From positions 62,001 to 126,000 of the forward strand of contig NZ_FNRI01000003.1 in NCBI RefSeq assembly GCF_900107675.1: a stretch of DNA of 64,000 bases, written 5' to 3'. Position numbers and translations under genes: made by a program. This document shows positions 1 to 8,379 of this stretch, piece after piece. This stretch comes from Alistipes timonensis JC136 (GTDB taxonomy: Bacteria; Bacteroidota; Bacteroidia; Bacteroidales; Rikenellaceae). The notes below the pieces were generated by a model. The model was not told the origin of the DNA, did no database searches, and saw only the letters and a list, made by a program, of their open reading frames with translations. Position 1 is the first letter of the stretch; every line of letters begins with the position of its first letter.

Positions 1-80
1 TGCAAAATGAAGCCCTGACGCCACCCGTTCCAGACGGCCAGCACCAGCACAAGACATACGATCAGATCAACAGCGTTCAA
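1..80 (-). CDS. CvpA family membrane protein (5' end only)
   Basis: Only the first 26 or so codons lie in the window and the gene runs off the left edge. Reading leftwards, a TTG start at 78-80 is followed by NAVDLIVCLVLVLAVWNGW and then RQGFILQ. A hydrophobic helix followed by G-W-R-Q-G-F is the usual opening of CvpA-type inner-membrane proteins. An in-frame stop at 90-92 leaves TTG or the CTG at 84-86 as the only plausible starts. A near-consensus promoter sits 20-55 bp upstream. The assignment rests on this short N-terminus, so it is moderate. Confidence 0.5.
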   Translation of the reverse strand, partial: MNAVDLIVCLVLVLAVWNGWRQGFIL

Positions 81-103
81 AAACAGCTTTCAATTTGTGT
101 CCG

Positions 104-135
104 TAAAGATACACATTTTACCGAAACAGCCCAAA
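104..135 (-). promoter_or_regulatory. Promoter for the CvpA-like gene
   Basis: On the minus strand a TTTG (132-135) is followed after 20 bp by TATCTTTA (104-111), one base from the Bacteroidota -7 consensus TAnnTTTG. Transcription would begin near 98, giving a leader of about 18 nt. Confidence 0.45.
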
Positions 136-199
136 AAAAGCACATAAAGGACGATTTGGAGACAAGTATATGTAAGTATATAAATATAGGTGTCAATCC

Positions 200-418
200 T
201 CAGCGTATCACGTCGCGCAAGGTAATATTCAGCGCGTTACAGATGATACACATGGTTTTTATGGTCAGATTGGTCCGCCCCGCCTCGATACGGCTCAAAT
301 TGGATCTTTCCATGTCGCACCGGTATGCCAACTCCTGTACGGTCAGCATACGCTCTTTCCTCAACTCTTTGATCCTCGCAGAGATATACCGGATTTCATC
401 TTGGTAATCCATTCCCAT
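200..418 (-). CDS. XRE-family helix-turn-helix regulator
   Basis: A 72-residue protein that is essentially one lambda-repressor-like HTH: ISARIKELRKERMLTVQELA, then the recognition helix RSNLSRIEAGRTN and the closing helix ending in LNITLRDVI. No second domain is present. I chose the ATG at 416-418 (MGMDYQ). An ATG at 449-451 would add 11 residues but would run into the opposing promoter. The gene is divergent from the large surface lipoprotein that starts at 571, and a perfect 16-bp palindrome lies just downstream of that gene's promoter. Local control of the lipoprotein is a reasonable inference, not shown. No good minus-strand promoter was found. Confidence 0.85.
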   Translation of the reverse strand: MGMDYQDEIRYISARIKELRKERMLTVQELAYRCDMERSNLSRIEAGRTNLTIKTMCIICNALNITLRDVIR

Positions 419-439
419 TTTAAAAATTTGGACAAAAAT

Positions 440-470
440 TTTGCTGTGCAAATTTTTATATATATATTTG
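440..470 (+). promoter_or_regulatory. Promoter of the 1079-residue lipoprotein gene
   Basis: TTTG (440-443), a 19-bp spacer and TATATTTG (463-470) match the Bacteroidota sigma-ABfr consensus exactly. The predicted start near 475 gives an untranslated leader of about 95 nt before the ATG at 571. Confidence 0.8.
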
Positions 471-478
471 CACCATGC

Positions 479-494
479 GTATCATATATGATAC
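479..494. promoter_or_regulatory. Perfect 16-bp palindrome, candidate operator
   Basis: GTATCATATATGATAC is its own reverse complement. It starts 8 bp after the -7 box, that is, at the very beginning of the expected transcript. A bound dimer there would block initiation. The neighbouring XRE protein is the obvious candidate ligand (inference). Confidence 0.6.
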
Positions 495-570
495 CATAAG
501 TCAGCGTCGCAAATGAGTAACAAATTGAAAATTACATGCAAAACACATCTTCATTTCAATCTTTCGTACT

Positions 571-3500
571 ATGAAAAACAACTTATTCAGAAAATTTCTG
601 GCAGTGTTCCTGACCGGAACACTGCTCGGTGCCGTCGGCTGTAAGGACTACGACGACGACATCAACGACCTGAAAGGTCAGATCGACGACCTGAAGGGCA
701 AAATCGAGCTCAAAGCCGACGCCTCAGCGCTCAGCTCGCTCCAACAGAAACTCGAAGGCATCAATTTCGACGATTTCGTAAAGGATGCCGAACTCAACAA
801 GATGGTCAAAGACCTCGGATATCAGACCGCCGAGGACGTCAAAGCACTGATTCCCGAGGGAATGAGCACGCAGGATGTAAAGAACATTTTCGACGCCCAG
901 ATCAAAGCGCTCGACACGTGGGGCGAGATCGAGTCGAACATCGGCAAGGCCGTCAAGGAGTATCTGGCCGGCAGCGAATACACCGCGGTGCAGCAGACTC
1001 AGATCATAAATACGATCCTGGGACAGATCGACCCTACGGCCAAGGAGATCAAAACGGCCATCAAAAACCTGCTGGGCGCCGAGTTCGGCACCCAGATGAA
1101 TCAGTATATGACCACGGACGATTTCCGCGGATCGCTGGACGAGGCCGCAGCCGAACTCCTGAAAAAGGAGAACGGCAAACTGGCCGCCGGTATTGCCGAA
1201 ATGATCTCTTCCGAAGGTTTCCTGGAGCAGGCCGGCCTGAAAGAGAAATTCGACAACTATGACGCAGCCATCAAGAGCCTGCGCTCGGATGTGGACGCCC
1301 TGATCGCCCAGATTCAGTCGTTGGTATACGTTCCCGAAGCATTGGACGGACAGGTCGCAATGGCTGCCTACAAGGTAGGTAACACGGAACTGGAGAAAGG
1401 CATCGCTACGCTGACCTACCGCGTTACTCCCGCCAAGGCGCTCGACGCAGTCGCCGCCATCTATGCCAAGAACCCCGCCTGCCTCTCGATGGTTTCGGAG
1501 AAAGTGATCGCTACCCGCGCCGCAGAACCGGCACCGGCTCCTGTCGCCGTCACGGGCTTCCAGGCTGGCGAGAACGGCAAATTCTCCGTTACGATCGCCG
1601 CCGACAAAGAGACGATGGACGCTCTGGCAGACAACAACAAGAGCGTCGCCCTGGCGCTCTCGATCCAGAGCCAGACCAAGGCTCCTGCAGAAGACGGTGA
1701 AGAAGAGGCCGTTTCGGGCGTCACCAACGACGTTCTGTCGGATTTCGCCGGTGTCATTTACTCGAATACCGCCAAGGAGGTAACCTTCGCTCTTTACAAA
1801 GACGGCGAAGTTTACAATGACGAGACGATCATGATGCCGTTCAACTCGACGGTGGCTGAGAGCAAGGCAACCCTGCTGAAAGACGTGGAGCTGAAGGCAT
1901 CGCTCGACGGCGACAACTTCCTGTCGCTGGACGAGGTTTCGAACATCCTCGGTCAAAGGGTATCGGTCAGTGCTTATAAGGCCAAGGTCACCTATACGGA
2001 TCCTTCGGACGCAGCAGTCACGGGAGACGCCATCAACAAGTTCATCCTCAAGAGCGTCACCGACAAACTGAGCTGGAACGACAAGCTCGCCACGGTGGAG
2101 TTCCGCGCAGAGGCCAAATCCTCCGACGTGAAATCGAAGGCCGTATTCGCACACACCTGGACGATGGCTGTCACCGGCAAAGCCACGACGGCGACCGTAA
2201 ACAACCAGACGACCTATCAGATTGCCAACCAGAAAGGCACGACGATCGACTTCGGCAAACTCAACAAAGAGTGGACCTACCAGTTCGTCAACGAAGGCGG
2301 AAACACGACCGAGGTTGCTCCTGCGATCAATGCCGATGTATTCGGCGAAGTAGCCATGACGCTCGGCGGCAAACTGCCCGCAGGTGTTACGGTAATCGAC
2401 ATTCTCAGCGAGACTCCGGTGAAGAAGATCACGGATGCCAAAGGCAAGGACGTCACTGCATCTGTCGACGTCGCATTCGAGCCGTTCGTCGGCCAGATTG
2501 CCAACGGAACCAAGGTAACCCTGCCCGCAGGCAAATACGCATGGGGCAATACCTACACCGTAGAGTACGTCTACACGCACGAAAACATCGACTACACGCT
2601 GACCGGTACGATCGAATTCGGCGCGATTCCCCAGCATGTCGAGCTGAGCATCGAGCAGACCATCGGCTACAACGACATTACGAAGACGATCAGCTGGGCT
2701 GACCTCTACAAGAAGGTTGCCGCCGGTTACTTCAAAGATGCCGCTGAGTTCGCCTCGGCAGCAACGACCTCCAGCAAGGATGCAAGTGCAAGCAACATGC
2801 GTTACACCGACGCCGAGGACGAGAACGGCGAGTTGATCCCGCAGAACAACCCCGACGGAACCTATATCGAAGTAAATGCCGCGAAGGGCATCGAGGCCCA
2901 GATCGTATCGGGCGACATCAAGGCTGCCGGCAACATCTTCGTACAGACCTACGAGCGCGAAACCTGGTATGGCCAGAAGATCAAGGCTACTGTAACGACC
3001 ACGGTAGAACTCCCCGCATACGAACTGAACTACAACACGCAGTATGTAATCGATGAAAGCGGCAAGAAGACGGTTATCCTCGCCGGCAAGGTCAACGACA
3101 GCTTCGTATGGGCATGGGACAACGCCGACCTGCCTGCATACTTCAATATCGTTACACCGACCGGGGCGACTCCCGTGGAGATCTCCTACGAGAAAGTATC
3201 GGTAGACGGCAAGAACGAAGCCGGCAAAAACGACGTGACGGCGAAATATGCTGCAATCGACGGCGACAAACTCGACTGGACGAACGCTACCCGCGACTAC
3301 GTCGACTTGAAGGCCATCATCAAAATCAAGGGCACGAATATCCAGGTAGGCGCAAAAGAGCTCCGCGTACGCATCCAGACCCCGATCGCAACGCTGGCTC
3401 AGACGAAGGGCATCGAAACGAAATACGTTGCCAACGAAGAGACCGAGATCAACCTATTCGAGAACCTGGATTTCATCGACGCGAACGGCAAGAAGTGGAT

Positions 3501-3810
3501 CGAATACGACTCGAAGGCAAAAGTATGGAAAGCCGTCGTGGTAAATGGCGACGACACCGCTTACGAGGTATTTAAGGCAACGTCGGGCAATACGGCAAGC
3601 GCCGGTATCACGTTCGAGGTTCTCAAAGCCGAGAACTCGGACAAGAGCGAAACGAAGCTCGACCTGCTCGAAGTCAACGACAACAAGCTGGTTTACAAGA
3701 ACAACAGCGCTCTGTTGCAGCTCGACTTCACGGTTACCCTGAAAGCTACCTTCACTTATCAGTACGGCAGCAAGACGACCCAAACGATCACCGTGACCGT
3801 CAAGCACTAA
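571..3810 (+). CDS. Large putative surface lipoprotein, function unknown
   Basis: A 1079-residue protein with a lipoprotein signal peptide: basic start, hydrophobic stretch, lipobox LGAVGC with Cys24, then K-D-Y-D-D-D. The acidic residues after Cys resemble Bacteroidota lipoprotein surface-export signals. Residues about 28-60 (repeated INDLKGQIDDLKGKIELK-like heptads) predict a coiled coil. The rest is Ala/Thr/Lys/Val-rich, has no cysteine clusters, and looks like a string of beta-sandwich modules ending in ITVTVKH. I recognise no catalytic motif and no named family. It is a single-gene unit with its own promoter and two downstream hairpins. An attachment or S-layer-like role is possible but unsupported. 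Confidence 0.8.
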   Translation: MKNNLFRKFLAVFLTGTLLGAVGCKDYDDDINDLKGQIDDLKGKIELKADASALSSLQQKLEGINFDDFVKDAELNKMVKDLGYQTAEDVKALIPEGMSTQDVKNIFDAQIKALDTWGEIESNIGKAVKEYLAGSEYTAVQQTQIINTILGQIDPTAKEIKTAIKNLLGAEFGTQMNQYMTTDDFRGSLDEAAAELLKKENGKLAAGIAEMISSEGFLEQAGLKEKFDNYDAAIKSLRSDVDALIAQIQSLVYVPEALDGQVAMAAYKVGNTELEKGIATLTYRVTPAKALDAVAAIYAKNPACLSMVSEKVIATRAAEPAPAPVAVTGFQAGENGKFSVTIAADKETMDALADNNKSVALALSIQSQTKAPAEDGEEEAVSGVTNDVLSDFAGVIYSNTAKEVTFALYKDGEVYNDETIMMPFNSTVAESKATLLKDVELKASLDGDNFLSLDEVSNILGQRVSVSAYKAKVTYTDPSDAAVTGDAINKFILKSVTDKLSWNDKLATVEFRAEAKSSDVKSKAVFAHTWTMAVTGKATTATVNNQTTYQIANQKGTTIDFGKLNKEWTYQFVNEGGNTTEVAPAINADVFGEVAMTLGGKLPAGVTVIDILSETPVKKITDAKGKDVTASVDVAFEPFVGQIANGTKVTLPAGKYAWGNTYTVEYVYTHENIDYTLTGTIEFGAIPQHVELSIEQTIGYNDITKTISWADLYKKVAAGYFKDAAEFASAATTSSKDASASNMRYTDAEDENGELIPQNNPDGTYIEVNAAKGIEAQIVSGDIKAAGNIFVQTYERETWYGQKIKATVTTTVELPAYELNYNTQYVIDESGKKTVILAGKVNDSFVWAWDNADLPAYFNIVTPTGATPVEISYEKVSVDGKNEAGKNDVTAKYAAIDGDKLDWTNATRDYVDLKAIIKIKGTNIQVGAKELRVRIQTPIATLAQTKGIETKYVANEETEINLFENLDFIDANGKKWIEYDSKAKVWKAVVVNGDDTAYEVFKATSGNTASAGITFEVLKAENSDKSETKLDLLEVNDNKLVYKNNSALLQLDFTVTLKATFTYQYGSKTTQTITVTVKH

Positions 3811-3973
3811 GCCCCTTTCCGCAGATCGGTATCGCCTGGTGTGGCGATACCGGCTGCGAAAGGCAATTCCCTCCGCAGGGGATGGCACCCAAGGAGTTGT
3901 TTTTTAGTTAACAAGTTTCACATACATCCTCTGCTTTTTGGCGGACCGAAGAGGCGCGGTCCGCCATTTTTTT
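3811..3973 (+). terminator. Two hairpins after the lipoprotein gene
   Basis: Directly after the stop a long imperfect stem (3811-3864) has a perfect 10-bp core, CGGTATCGCC paired with GGCGATACCG. A second hairpin at 3940-3965 pairs GGCGGACC with GGTCCGCC and is followed by A-T7, a classical intrinsic terminator. The rest of the 264-bp gap up to 4074 holds only the next gene's promoter. Confidence 0.75.
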
Positions 3974-4016
3974 GTCCCCGCCCCAAAAGGGCCTGCCGGG
4001 CGTAAAATCCCATCCG

Positions 4017-4048
4017 TTTGGGTTTGTGCCCGGTTTGTATTATCTTTG
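4017..4048 (+). promoter_or_regulatory. Promoter of the GH2-like gene
   Basis: TTTG (4017-4020), 20 bp, TATCTTTG (4041-4048). The start is expected near 4053, 22 nt before the ATG. Confidence 0.7.
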
Positions 4049-4074
4049 CACAAGAACATTAAAAACAGCCTGCC

Positions 4075-6108
4075 ATGAAACGATACATAGCGATCCTGCT
4101 GCTGCTCACGGGTCTCGTCTCGACGGCCCGCGCCCGCGAGGTCTTCCCGATCAACGAAGGCTGGCGCTTCTTCTTCAAATCGGAGAAGACCTCCGACAAC
4201 GCCCGCCACGTCACCCTGCCCCACAGTTGGAACACCGATCCGCTGGCCCAGGGCTATTGGCTCGAAACCACGGGCAACTACCAGAACGGCATGTACCTGC
4301 CCGTCGAATGGGCCTCGAAACGCCTGTTCGTAAAGTTCTACGGCGTGCAGTCGGTGGCCGACCTCTTCGTCAACGGCAACTACGTCGGCACGCACCGCGG
4401 CGGCGCCACGGCATTCACCTTCGAGATCACCGACAAGGTCCGGTTCGGAACCGACAACGCCATGCTCGTGGTGGTCAGCAACAGCTACCGCGACGACGTG
4501 CTGCCCACCTCGACCGACATGAACCTCTACGGAGGCATCTACCGCGAAGCCGAACTGATTCTCACCGAACGCACGGCCATATCGCCGCTCTACCTCGGTT
4601 CGGAGGGCGTGCTCGTACGGCAGCAGAGCGTGACGCCCGAGAAGGTCGAGGGTGAAGTCGAGGTGCACATCACCTCGAAAGGCGACAACTCCTGCATGCT
4701 GAACGTGGCAATCACGGACCCTGACGGCGTCCGCACCTACACCAAACGCCAGCGGGCAAAACTCGACGGCAAACCCGTCGTCGTACCTTTCACCATCGAG
4801 AATCCCGCGCTCTGGAGCCCCGACCGGCCGGCGCTCTACACCGTGACGGCCACGATCGGCGACGAGACCGTGACCGACAGCGTCACGGTCCGCACGGGCT
4901 TCCGCGCGATAGCCGCCAGCACGGCCGACGGGCTGACGATCAACGGCGAGCGGATTCCCGTACACGGCGTGACGCTCTACCACGACAACGCCCTTTCGGG
5001 CGGCACGCTGGCGCCGGAGGATTACGACGCCGACCTGCGGCAGATCCGCACACTCGGGGCCAACGCCCTGCGTTCGGCGGTGATACCGCATGCGCAGTAC
5101 CTTTACGACCGCTGCGACGAGCAGGGCATGCTGGTCTGGGTCGACACGCCGCTGCACCGCTCGTCGTTCCTGGGCGACGTGGCCTATTACGCCATGCCGG
5201 CCTTCGAGCAGAACGGGATGGAGCAGTTGCAGGAGATCATCGCCCAGAATATCAACCACCCTTCGGTGGTGATGTGGGGCATCTTCTCGCGGCTCTGGCC
5301 CCGGGGCGACGACGTGACGCCCTACCTCAAACGGCTGAACGACGCAGCCCATGCGCTCGACCCGTCGCGTCCGACGGTGGCCTCGAGCGACCAGAACGGG
5401 GGCATCAACTTCATCACCGACCTGATCGTCTGGCGGCAGGACGTGGGATGGCGGCGCGGCTCGACCGACGACGTGATCCTGTGGCGCAACCAGTTGCAGA
5501 AGAACTGGTCGCACCTGCGCTCGGCGGTAAGTTACGGGGGCAGCGGATTCATCGGGCACAAGAGCTACACGGCGCAGGCCGAACCGCGCTCGAACTGGAT
5601 GCCCGAGGAGAAGCAGACGCGCTTCCACGAGGAGTATGCCAAAAACCTGCAGAACGATTCGCTGTTCTGGGGCATCTGGATCGACAACATGTTCGACTAC
5701 GGCTCGTCGCGCCGCCCCTACGGGGTCAACGGCGCCGGACTGGTGACGCTCAACCGCCGCGAATGCAAGGATGCGTATTACCTTTATAAAGCGATGTGGA
5801 ACCGGGAGGAACCGACGCTGCACATCGTCGACAAACGGCGCCGGCTGCGCGACCACGACATGCAGGCTTTCCGCGTCTATTCGTCGGCCGGGGTTCCCGT
5901 GCTGATTGCGGGCGCCGACACGCTGGCCATGACCGAATACGCCCCCTTCCAGTACCGGTCGGATTCGGTGGCCATGAGGGGGACGGTCGAGGTGAAAGCC
6001 GTGGCGGGAGAACTGCGCGACAGCGTGACTATTCTTGTCGGCAACGTGCTAAAACCGAAACGGACGCAGGTCCTTCGGCGAACAGCAGGTCCGCAAACGA
6101 TAAATTAG
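4075..6108 (+). CDS. GH2-family protein lacking both catalytic glutamates (probable pseudoenzyme)
   Basis: A 677-residue exported protein (signal peptide to about ARA20) with the GH2 beta-galactosidase layout: jelly-roll sugar-binding domain at about 25-175 (PHSWNTD, NGNYVGTHRGG, YGGIYRE), Ig-like domain at about 180-285, TIM barrel at about 290-585, and a short C-terminal tail. Family members carry G-L-W/F-N-E for the acid/base. Here the site reads WGIFSRL, so Asn-Glu is Ser405-Arg406. The nucleophile motif S-E-Y-G reads VSYGG, with Ser486 where Glu is expected. Flanking landmarks (NINHPSVVMWG, LDPSRPT, FWGIWIDNMFDYGS, GLVTLNRR) are intact, so the alignment is secure. Hydrolysis by the retaining GH2 mechanism is unlikely; glycan binding is one possibility. 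The last 80 bp overlap the convergent WbqC gene. Confidence 0.85.
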   Translation: MKRYIAILLLLTGLVSTARAREVFPINEGWRFFFKSEKTSDNARHVTLPHSWNTDPLAQGYWLETTGNYQNGMYLPVEWASKRLFVKFYGVQSVADLFVNGNYVGTHRGGATAFTFEITDKVRFGTDNAMLVVVSNSYRDDVLPTSTDMNLYGGIYREAELILTERTAISPLYLGSEGVLVRQQSVTPEKVEGEVEVHITSKGDNSCMLNVAITDPDGVRTYTKRQRAKLDGKPVVVPFTIENPALWSPDRPALYTVTATIGDETVTDSVTVRTGFRAIAASTADGLTINGERIPVHGVTLYHDNALSGGTLAPEDYDADLRQIRTLGANALRSAVIPHAQYLYDRCDEQGMLVWVDTPLHRSSFLGDVAYYAMPAFEQNGMEQLQEIIAQNINHPSVVMWGIFSRLWPRGDDVTPYLKRLNDAAHALDPSRPTVASSDQNGGINFITDLIVWRQDVGWRRGSTDDVILWRNQLQKNWSHLRSAVSYGGSGFIGHKSYTAQAEPRSNWMPEEKQTRFHEEYAKNLQNDSLFWGIWIDNMFDYGSSRRPYGVNGAGLVTLNRRECKDAYYLYKAMWNREEPTLHIVDKRRRLRDHDMQAFRVYSSAGVPVLIAGADTLAMTEYAPFQYRSDSVAMRGTVEVKAVAGELRDSVTILVGNVLKPKRTQVLRRTAGPQTIN

Positions 6109-6634
6109 GAGCGAAAGGCATCCGCTCGGAGAAGACCTGGAAATAGGGCTCGGCGACGAACGCCGGGCCCTCTCTGTGTTTGGGCCGCAGGTCGAGGTCG
6201 CCCGCAGCGGCGTCGACATAATTTTCGGAGAGCGCCGGCATCGGAACCTTCGCCAGCGAGCACACCGTGTCGAGCAGGGAGAGGTTGTAATCGGCCAGAA
6301 ATTCCCACTGCCGGCGGTAGAAGGGTTCGAGCCGCTCGGCGTAGAAGTCGAAATAGGGCGACGACTTGTAAGAGGCCACCAAGGCCCCCCAATGCTGGTG
6401 CTGCCAGCGTTTGGAGTAGTCGAGACGCATGTCGCGCATCGGCTGGCGGGGACGGTTGGCATTGCGGACGTGGACGGTGAGTTCCATCACCCCGTCGGCG
6501 GCCAGTATCCGGGTCCGGTTGCGCTCGGAACGCTTCACGAAGTGCTCGCCGAGGTCCACGACGCAGCCGCCGCGCAGGAGATGCGTGAAATACTCCACCG
6601 AAGGAAGGTATGCGAGTGGCAGGATGGTCGACAC
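6029..6634 (-). CDS. WbqC-like family protein
   Basis: A 201-residue soluble protein opening with MSTILPLAYLPSVEYFTHLL, then RSERNRTRILAADGVMELTV, KRWQHQHWGALVASYKSSPY and FADLLFAEGP, all characteristic of the WbqC family. Members are often found near surface-polysaccharide genes; their chemistry is not settled. Its 3' end overlaps the convergent GH2-like gene by 80 bp (6029-6108), so both C-termini are read from the same DNA on opposite strands. The domain appears full length. Confidence 0.75.
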   Translation of the reverse strand: MSTILPLAYLPSVEYFTHLLRGGCVVDLGEHFVKRSERNRTRILAADGVMELTVHVRNANRPRQPMRDMRLDYSKRWQHQHWGALVASYKSSPYFDFYAERLEPFYRRQWEFLADYNLSLLDTVCSLAKVPMPALSENYVDAAAGDLDLRPKHREGPAFVAEPYFQVFSERMPFAPNLSFADLLFAEGPASVSVLARCRQE

Positions 6635-6635
6635 A

Positions 6636-6666
6636 ATTAAAAATTAAGAATTAAAAATTAAAAATG
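6636..6666. repeat. AT-rich simple repeat upstream of wbqC-like gene
   Basis: Repeats of AATTAAAA/AATTAAGA follow one another for about 30 bp just upstream of the WbqC start. No promoter consensus is recognisable in it. Confidence 0.5.
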
Positions 6667-6672
6667 CCCGTA

Positions 6673-6804
6673 GCGCAGAACCGGGCGGGAAACGGAATGA
6701 CTTTCCTTCGCCCCTGAAACCCGCCTCTTAAGCGGGCGCAGAACCGGACGGAGAGCGTTTCGGAGCAATCGCCCGCCCCCTGAAACCCGCCTTTTAGGCG
6801 GGCG
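6673..6804 (-). repeat. Double stem-loop repeat downstream of ispG (copy A)
   Basis: Two related stem-loops follow the ispG stop on the minus strand: CCCGCC/GGCGGG at 6786-6802 and CCCGC/GCGGG at 6720-6736. Each is flanked by CCCCTGAAACCCGCC (6711-6725 and 6777-6791, period 66 bp). GCGCAGAACCGG also occurs twice (6673-6684, 6736-6747). A near-identical unit follows the EF-G paralogue at 25837-25930 in the same orientation relative to its gene. The first stem-loop probably acts as the ispG terminator. Confidence 0.7.
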
Positions 6805-6809
6805 GCTTC

Positions 6810-8291
6810 TCAGGCGGGCCAGTCGCCGTTTGCCCGAATCAATTCGATCAGGCGGTCGAGGGCCTCCTCCTGCGGGATGTTGCGCTCGACGACCTCGCGC
6901 CCCTTGTAGAGGGTGATGCGGCCCGGTCCGGCCCCCACATAGCCGTAGTCGGCGTCGGCCATTTCGCCGGGACCGTTGACGATGCAGCCCATGACGCCGA
7001 TGCGCAGGTTTTTCAGGTGCGACGTGCGGGCCCTGATGTCGGCGAGGGTCTTTTCAATGTCGTAAAGCGTACGGCCGCAACTCGGGCAGGCGATGTATTC
7101 GGTGCGCGAAAAGCGCACGCGGGCCGCCTGCAGAATCATCAGCTCGATCTCGCGGATGCTCTCTTCGGAAAATCCCGGAGCGTCGATCCAGATGCCGTCG
7201 GCCAGTCCGTCGAGCAGCAGCGGCCCCAGGTCGGCGGCGGCCTTCACGGCGAGGGTCTCCAACGAGGACTCTTCATAGCGACGCTTTACGACGACCGGTT
7301 CGTCGGGGACATCGAGATTCAGGATCGCGGCGCGCAGTTCGGCTGTCGGATTGCCCGACAGGGCCTCGATCACACGAAACCCGTCCAGCGGCTCGGTGTG
7401 CACGACGGGCTCCGTCACCCGCGAACGGCGGCGGTATTCGGTCGGCGAATAGCGTTCGGGATGCAGGACCTCGAAGCGGCCCGGACGTTCGGCGAAATGC
7501 TCCGCGAGCAGTCGTGCCACGGGAATCTCATTCTCGGGAGCCTCGGTGAGCGACACGCGAATCGTGTCGCCGATGCCGTCGGCCATCAGGGCCCCGATGC
7601 CCACGGCGCTCTTCACGCGCCCCTCGATGCCGTTCCCGGCCTCGGTGACCCCCAGATGGATCGGGTAATGCATATCCTCGGCATCCATCGCCTCGACCAA
7701 AAGGCGGTAGGCGGCAACCATCACACGGGTATTCGACGACTTCATCGAGACGACCACCTGGTCGAAATCCCGCTCGCGGCAGACCCGCAGGAACTCCATC
7801 GCCGAGACGACCATCCCCTGCGGCGTGTCGCCCCACTCGTCGAAGACACGCTTCGCCAGCGACCCGTGGTTGACGCCGATGCGCAGGGCGACGCCCCGCT
7901 CGCGGCACTGTTCGATCAGCGCTTCGAACTCGCCGTGGTCCGTGCGGTAGTTGCCGGGATTGATGCGCACCTTGTCGACGTATTTCGCGGCGACGGCCGC
8001 AACCTCGGGCACGAAATGAATGTCGGCGACCACAGCCGTCCGAAAACCGTCGGCACGCAGCTGCCGGACGATATTTCCGAGGTTCTCTCCCTCGCGGCGG
8101 CCCTGAGCCGTCAGACGCACGATGTGCCCCCCGGCGCGGTCGATGCGTTCGATCTGCGCCACGCTGGCGGCGGTGTCGTTGGTGTCGGTATTGGTCATCG
8201 ACTGCACGGCGACGGGATGTTTCCCGCCGATCGCAACCCCGCCGATGCGCACCTCGCACGCCGGGCGGCGTATGAATTCCGAAAGATTCAT
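6810..8291 (-). CDS. ispG: 4-hydroxy-3-methylbut-2-enyl-diphosphate synthase (flavodoxin/ferredoxin)
   Basis: IspG/GcpE reductively converts MEcPP to HMBPP in the MEP isoprenoid pathway. The N-terminal TIM barrel is clear (GKHPVAVQSMTNTDT, RINPGNY, GVNHGSL, HLGVTEAG). The C-terminal domain carries the three 4Fe-4S cysteines in ACPSCG and VMGCIVNGPGE, at 408, 411 and 442 when counted from the upstream ATG at 8307-8309. The protein is 493 residues, between the two-domain E. coli type (about 370) and the long Bacteroides/plant type with a full inserted domain (about 600), so the insert is shortened. I chose the ATG at 8289-8291 because a -7 box at 8311-8318 puts the transcript start near 8304, downstream of the earlier ATG. 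Confidence 0.93.
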   Translation of the reverse strand: MNLSEFIRRPACEVRIGGVAIGGKHPVAVQSMTNTDTNDTAASVAQIERIDRAGGHIVRLTAQGRREGENLGNIVRQLRADGFRTAVVADIHFVPEVAAVAAKYVDKVRINPGNYRTDHGEFEALIEQCRERGVALRIGVNHGSLAKRVFDEWGDTPQGMVVSAMEFLRVCRERDFDQVVVSMKSSNTRVMVAAYRLLVEAMDAEDMHYPIHLGVTEAGNGIEGRVKSAVGIGALMADGIGDTIRVSLTEAPENEIPVARLLAEHFAERPGRFEVLHPERYSPTEYRRRSRVTEPVVHTEPLDGFRVIEALSGNPTAELRAAILNLDVPDEPVVVKRRYEESSLETLAVKAAADLGPLLLDGLADGIWIDAPGFSEESIREIELMILQAARVRFSRTEYIACPSCGRTLYDIEKTLADIRARTSHLKNLRIGVMGCIVNGPGEMADADYGYVGAGPGRITLYKGREVVERNIPQEEALDRLIELIRANGDWPA

Positions 8292-8302
8292 CTGTTTTCC
8301 GA

Positions 8303-8318
8303 TTTGCATGCAAAGATA
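8303..8318 (-). promoter_or_regulatory. ispG -7 box overlapping a palindrome
   Basis: CAAAGATA on the plus strand (8311-8318) is TATCTTTG read leftwards, a perfect -7 box. It overlaps the 12-bp palindrome TTTGCATGCAAA (8303-8314). The -33 region is poor. Confidence 0.55.
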
Positions 8319-8379
8319 GCAAGGATTTGGCGAACCGCGAAAAAAACGCTATATTTCGAGGAATCAAAATGTAGGCGTC

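Noticed and set aside
724..2637. 637-codon open frame antisense to the surface lipoprotein, and similar very long antisense frames at 3904-5856, 8923-10689, 23695-26022, 35710-38757 and 40392-43934
   Set aside because: They mirror genes with clear family motifs, have Arg/Val/Asp-rich composition without any domain, and arise from the GC-rich codon usage of the true strand.
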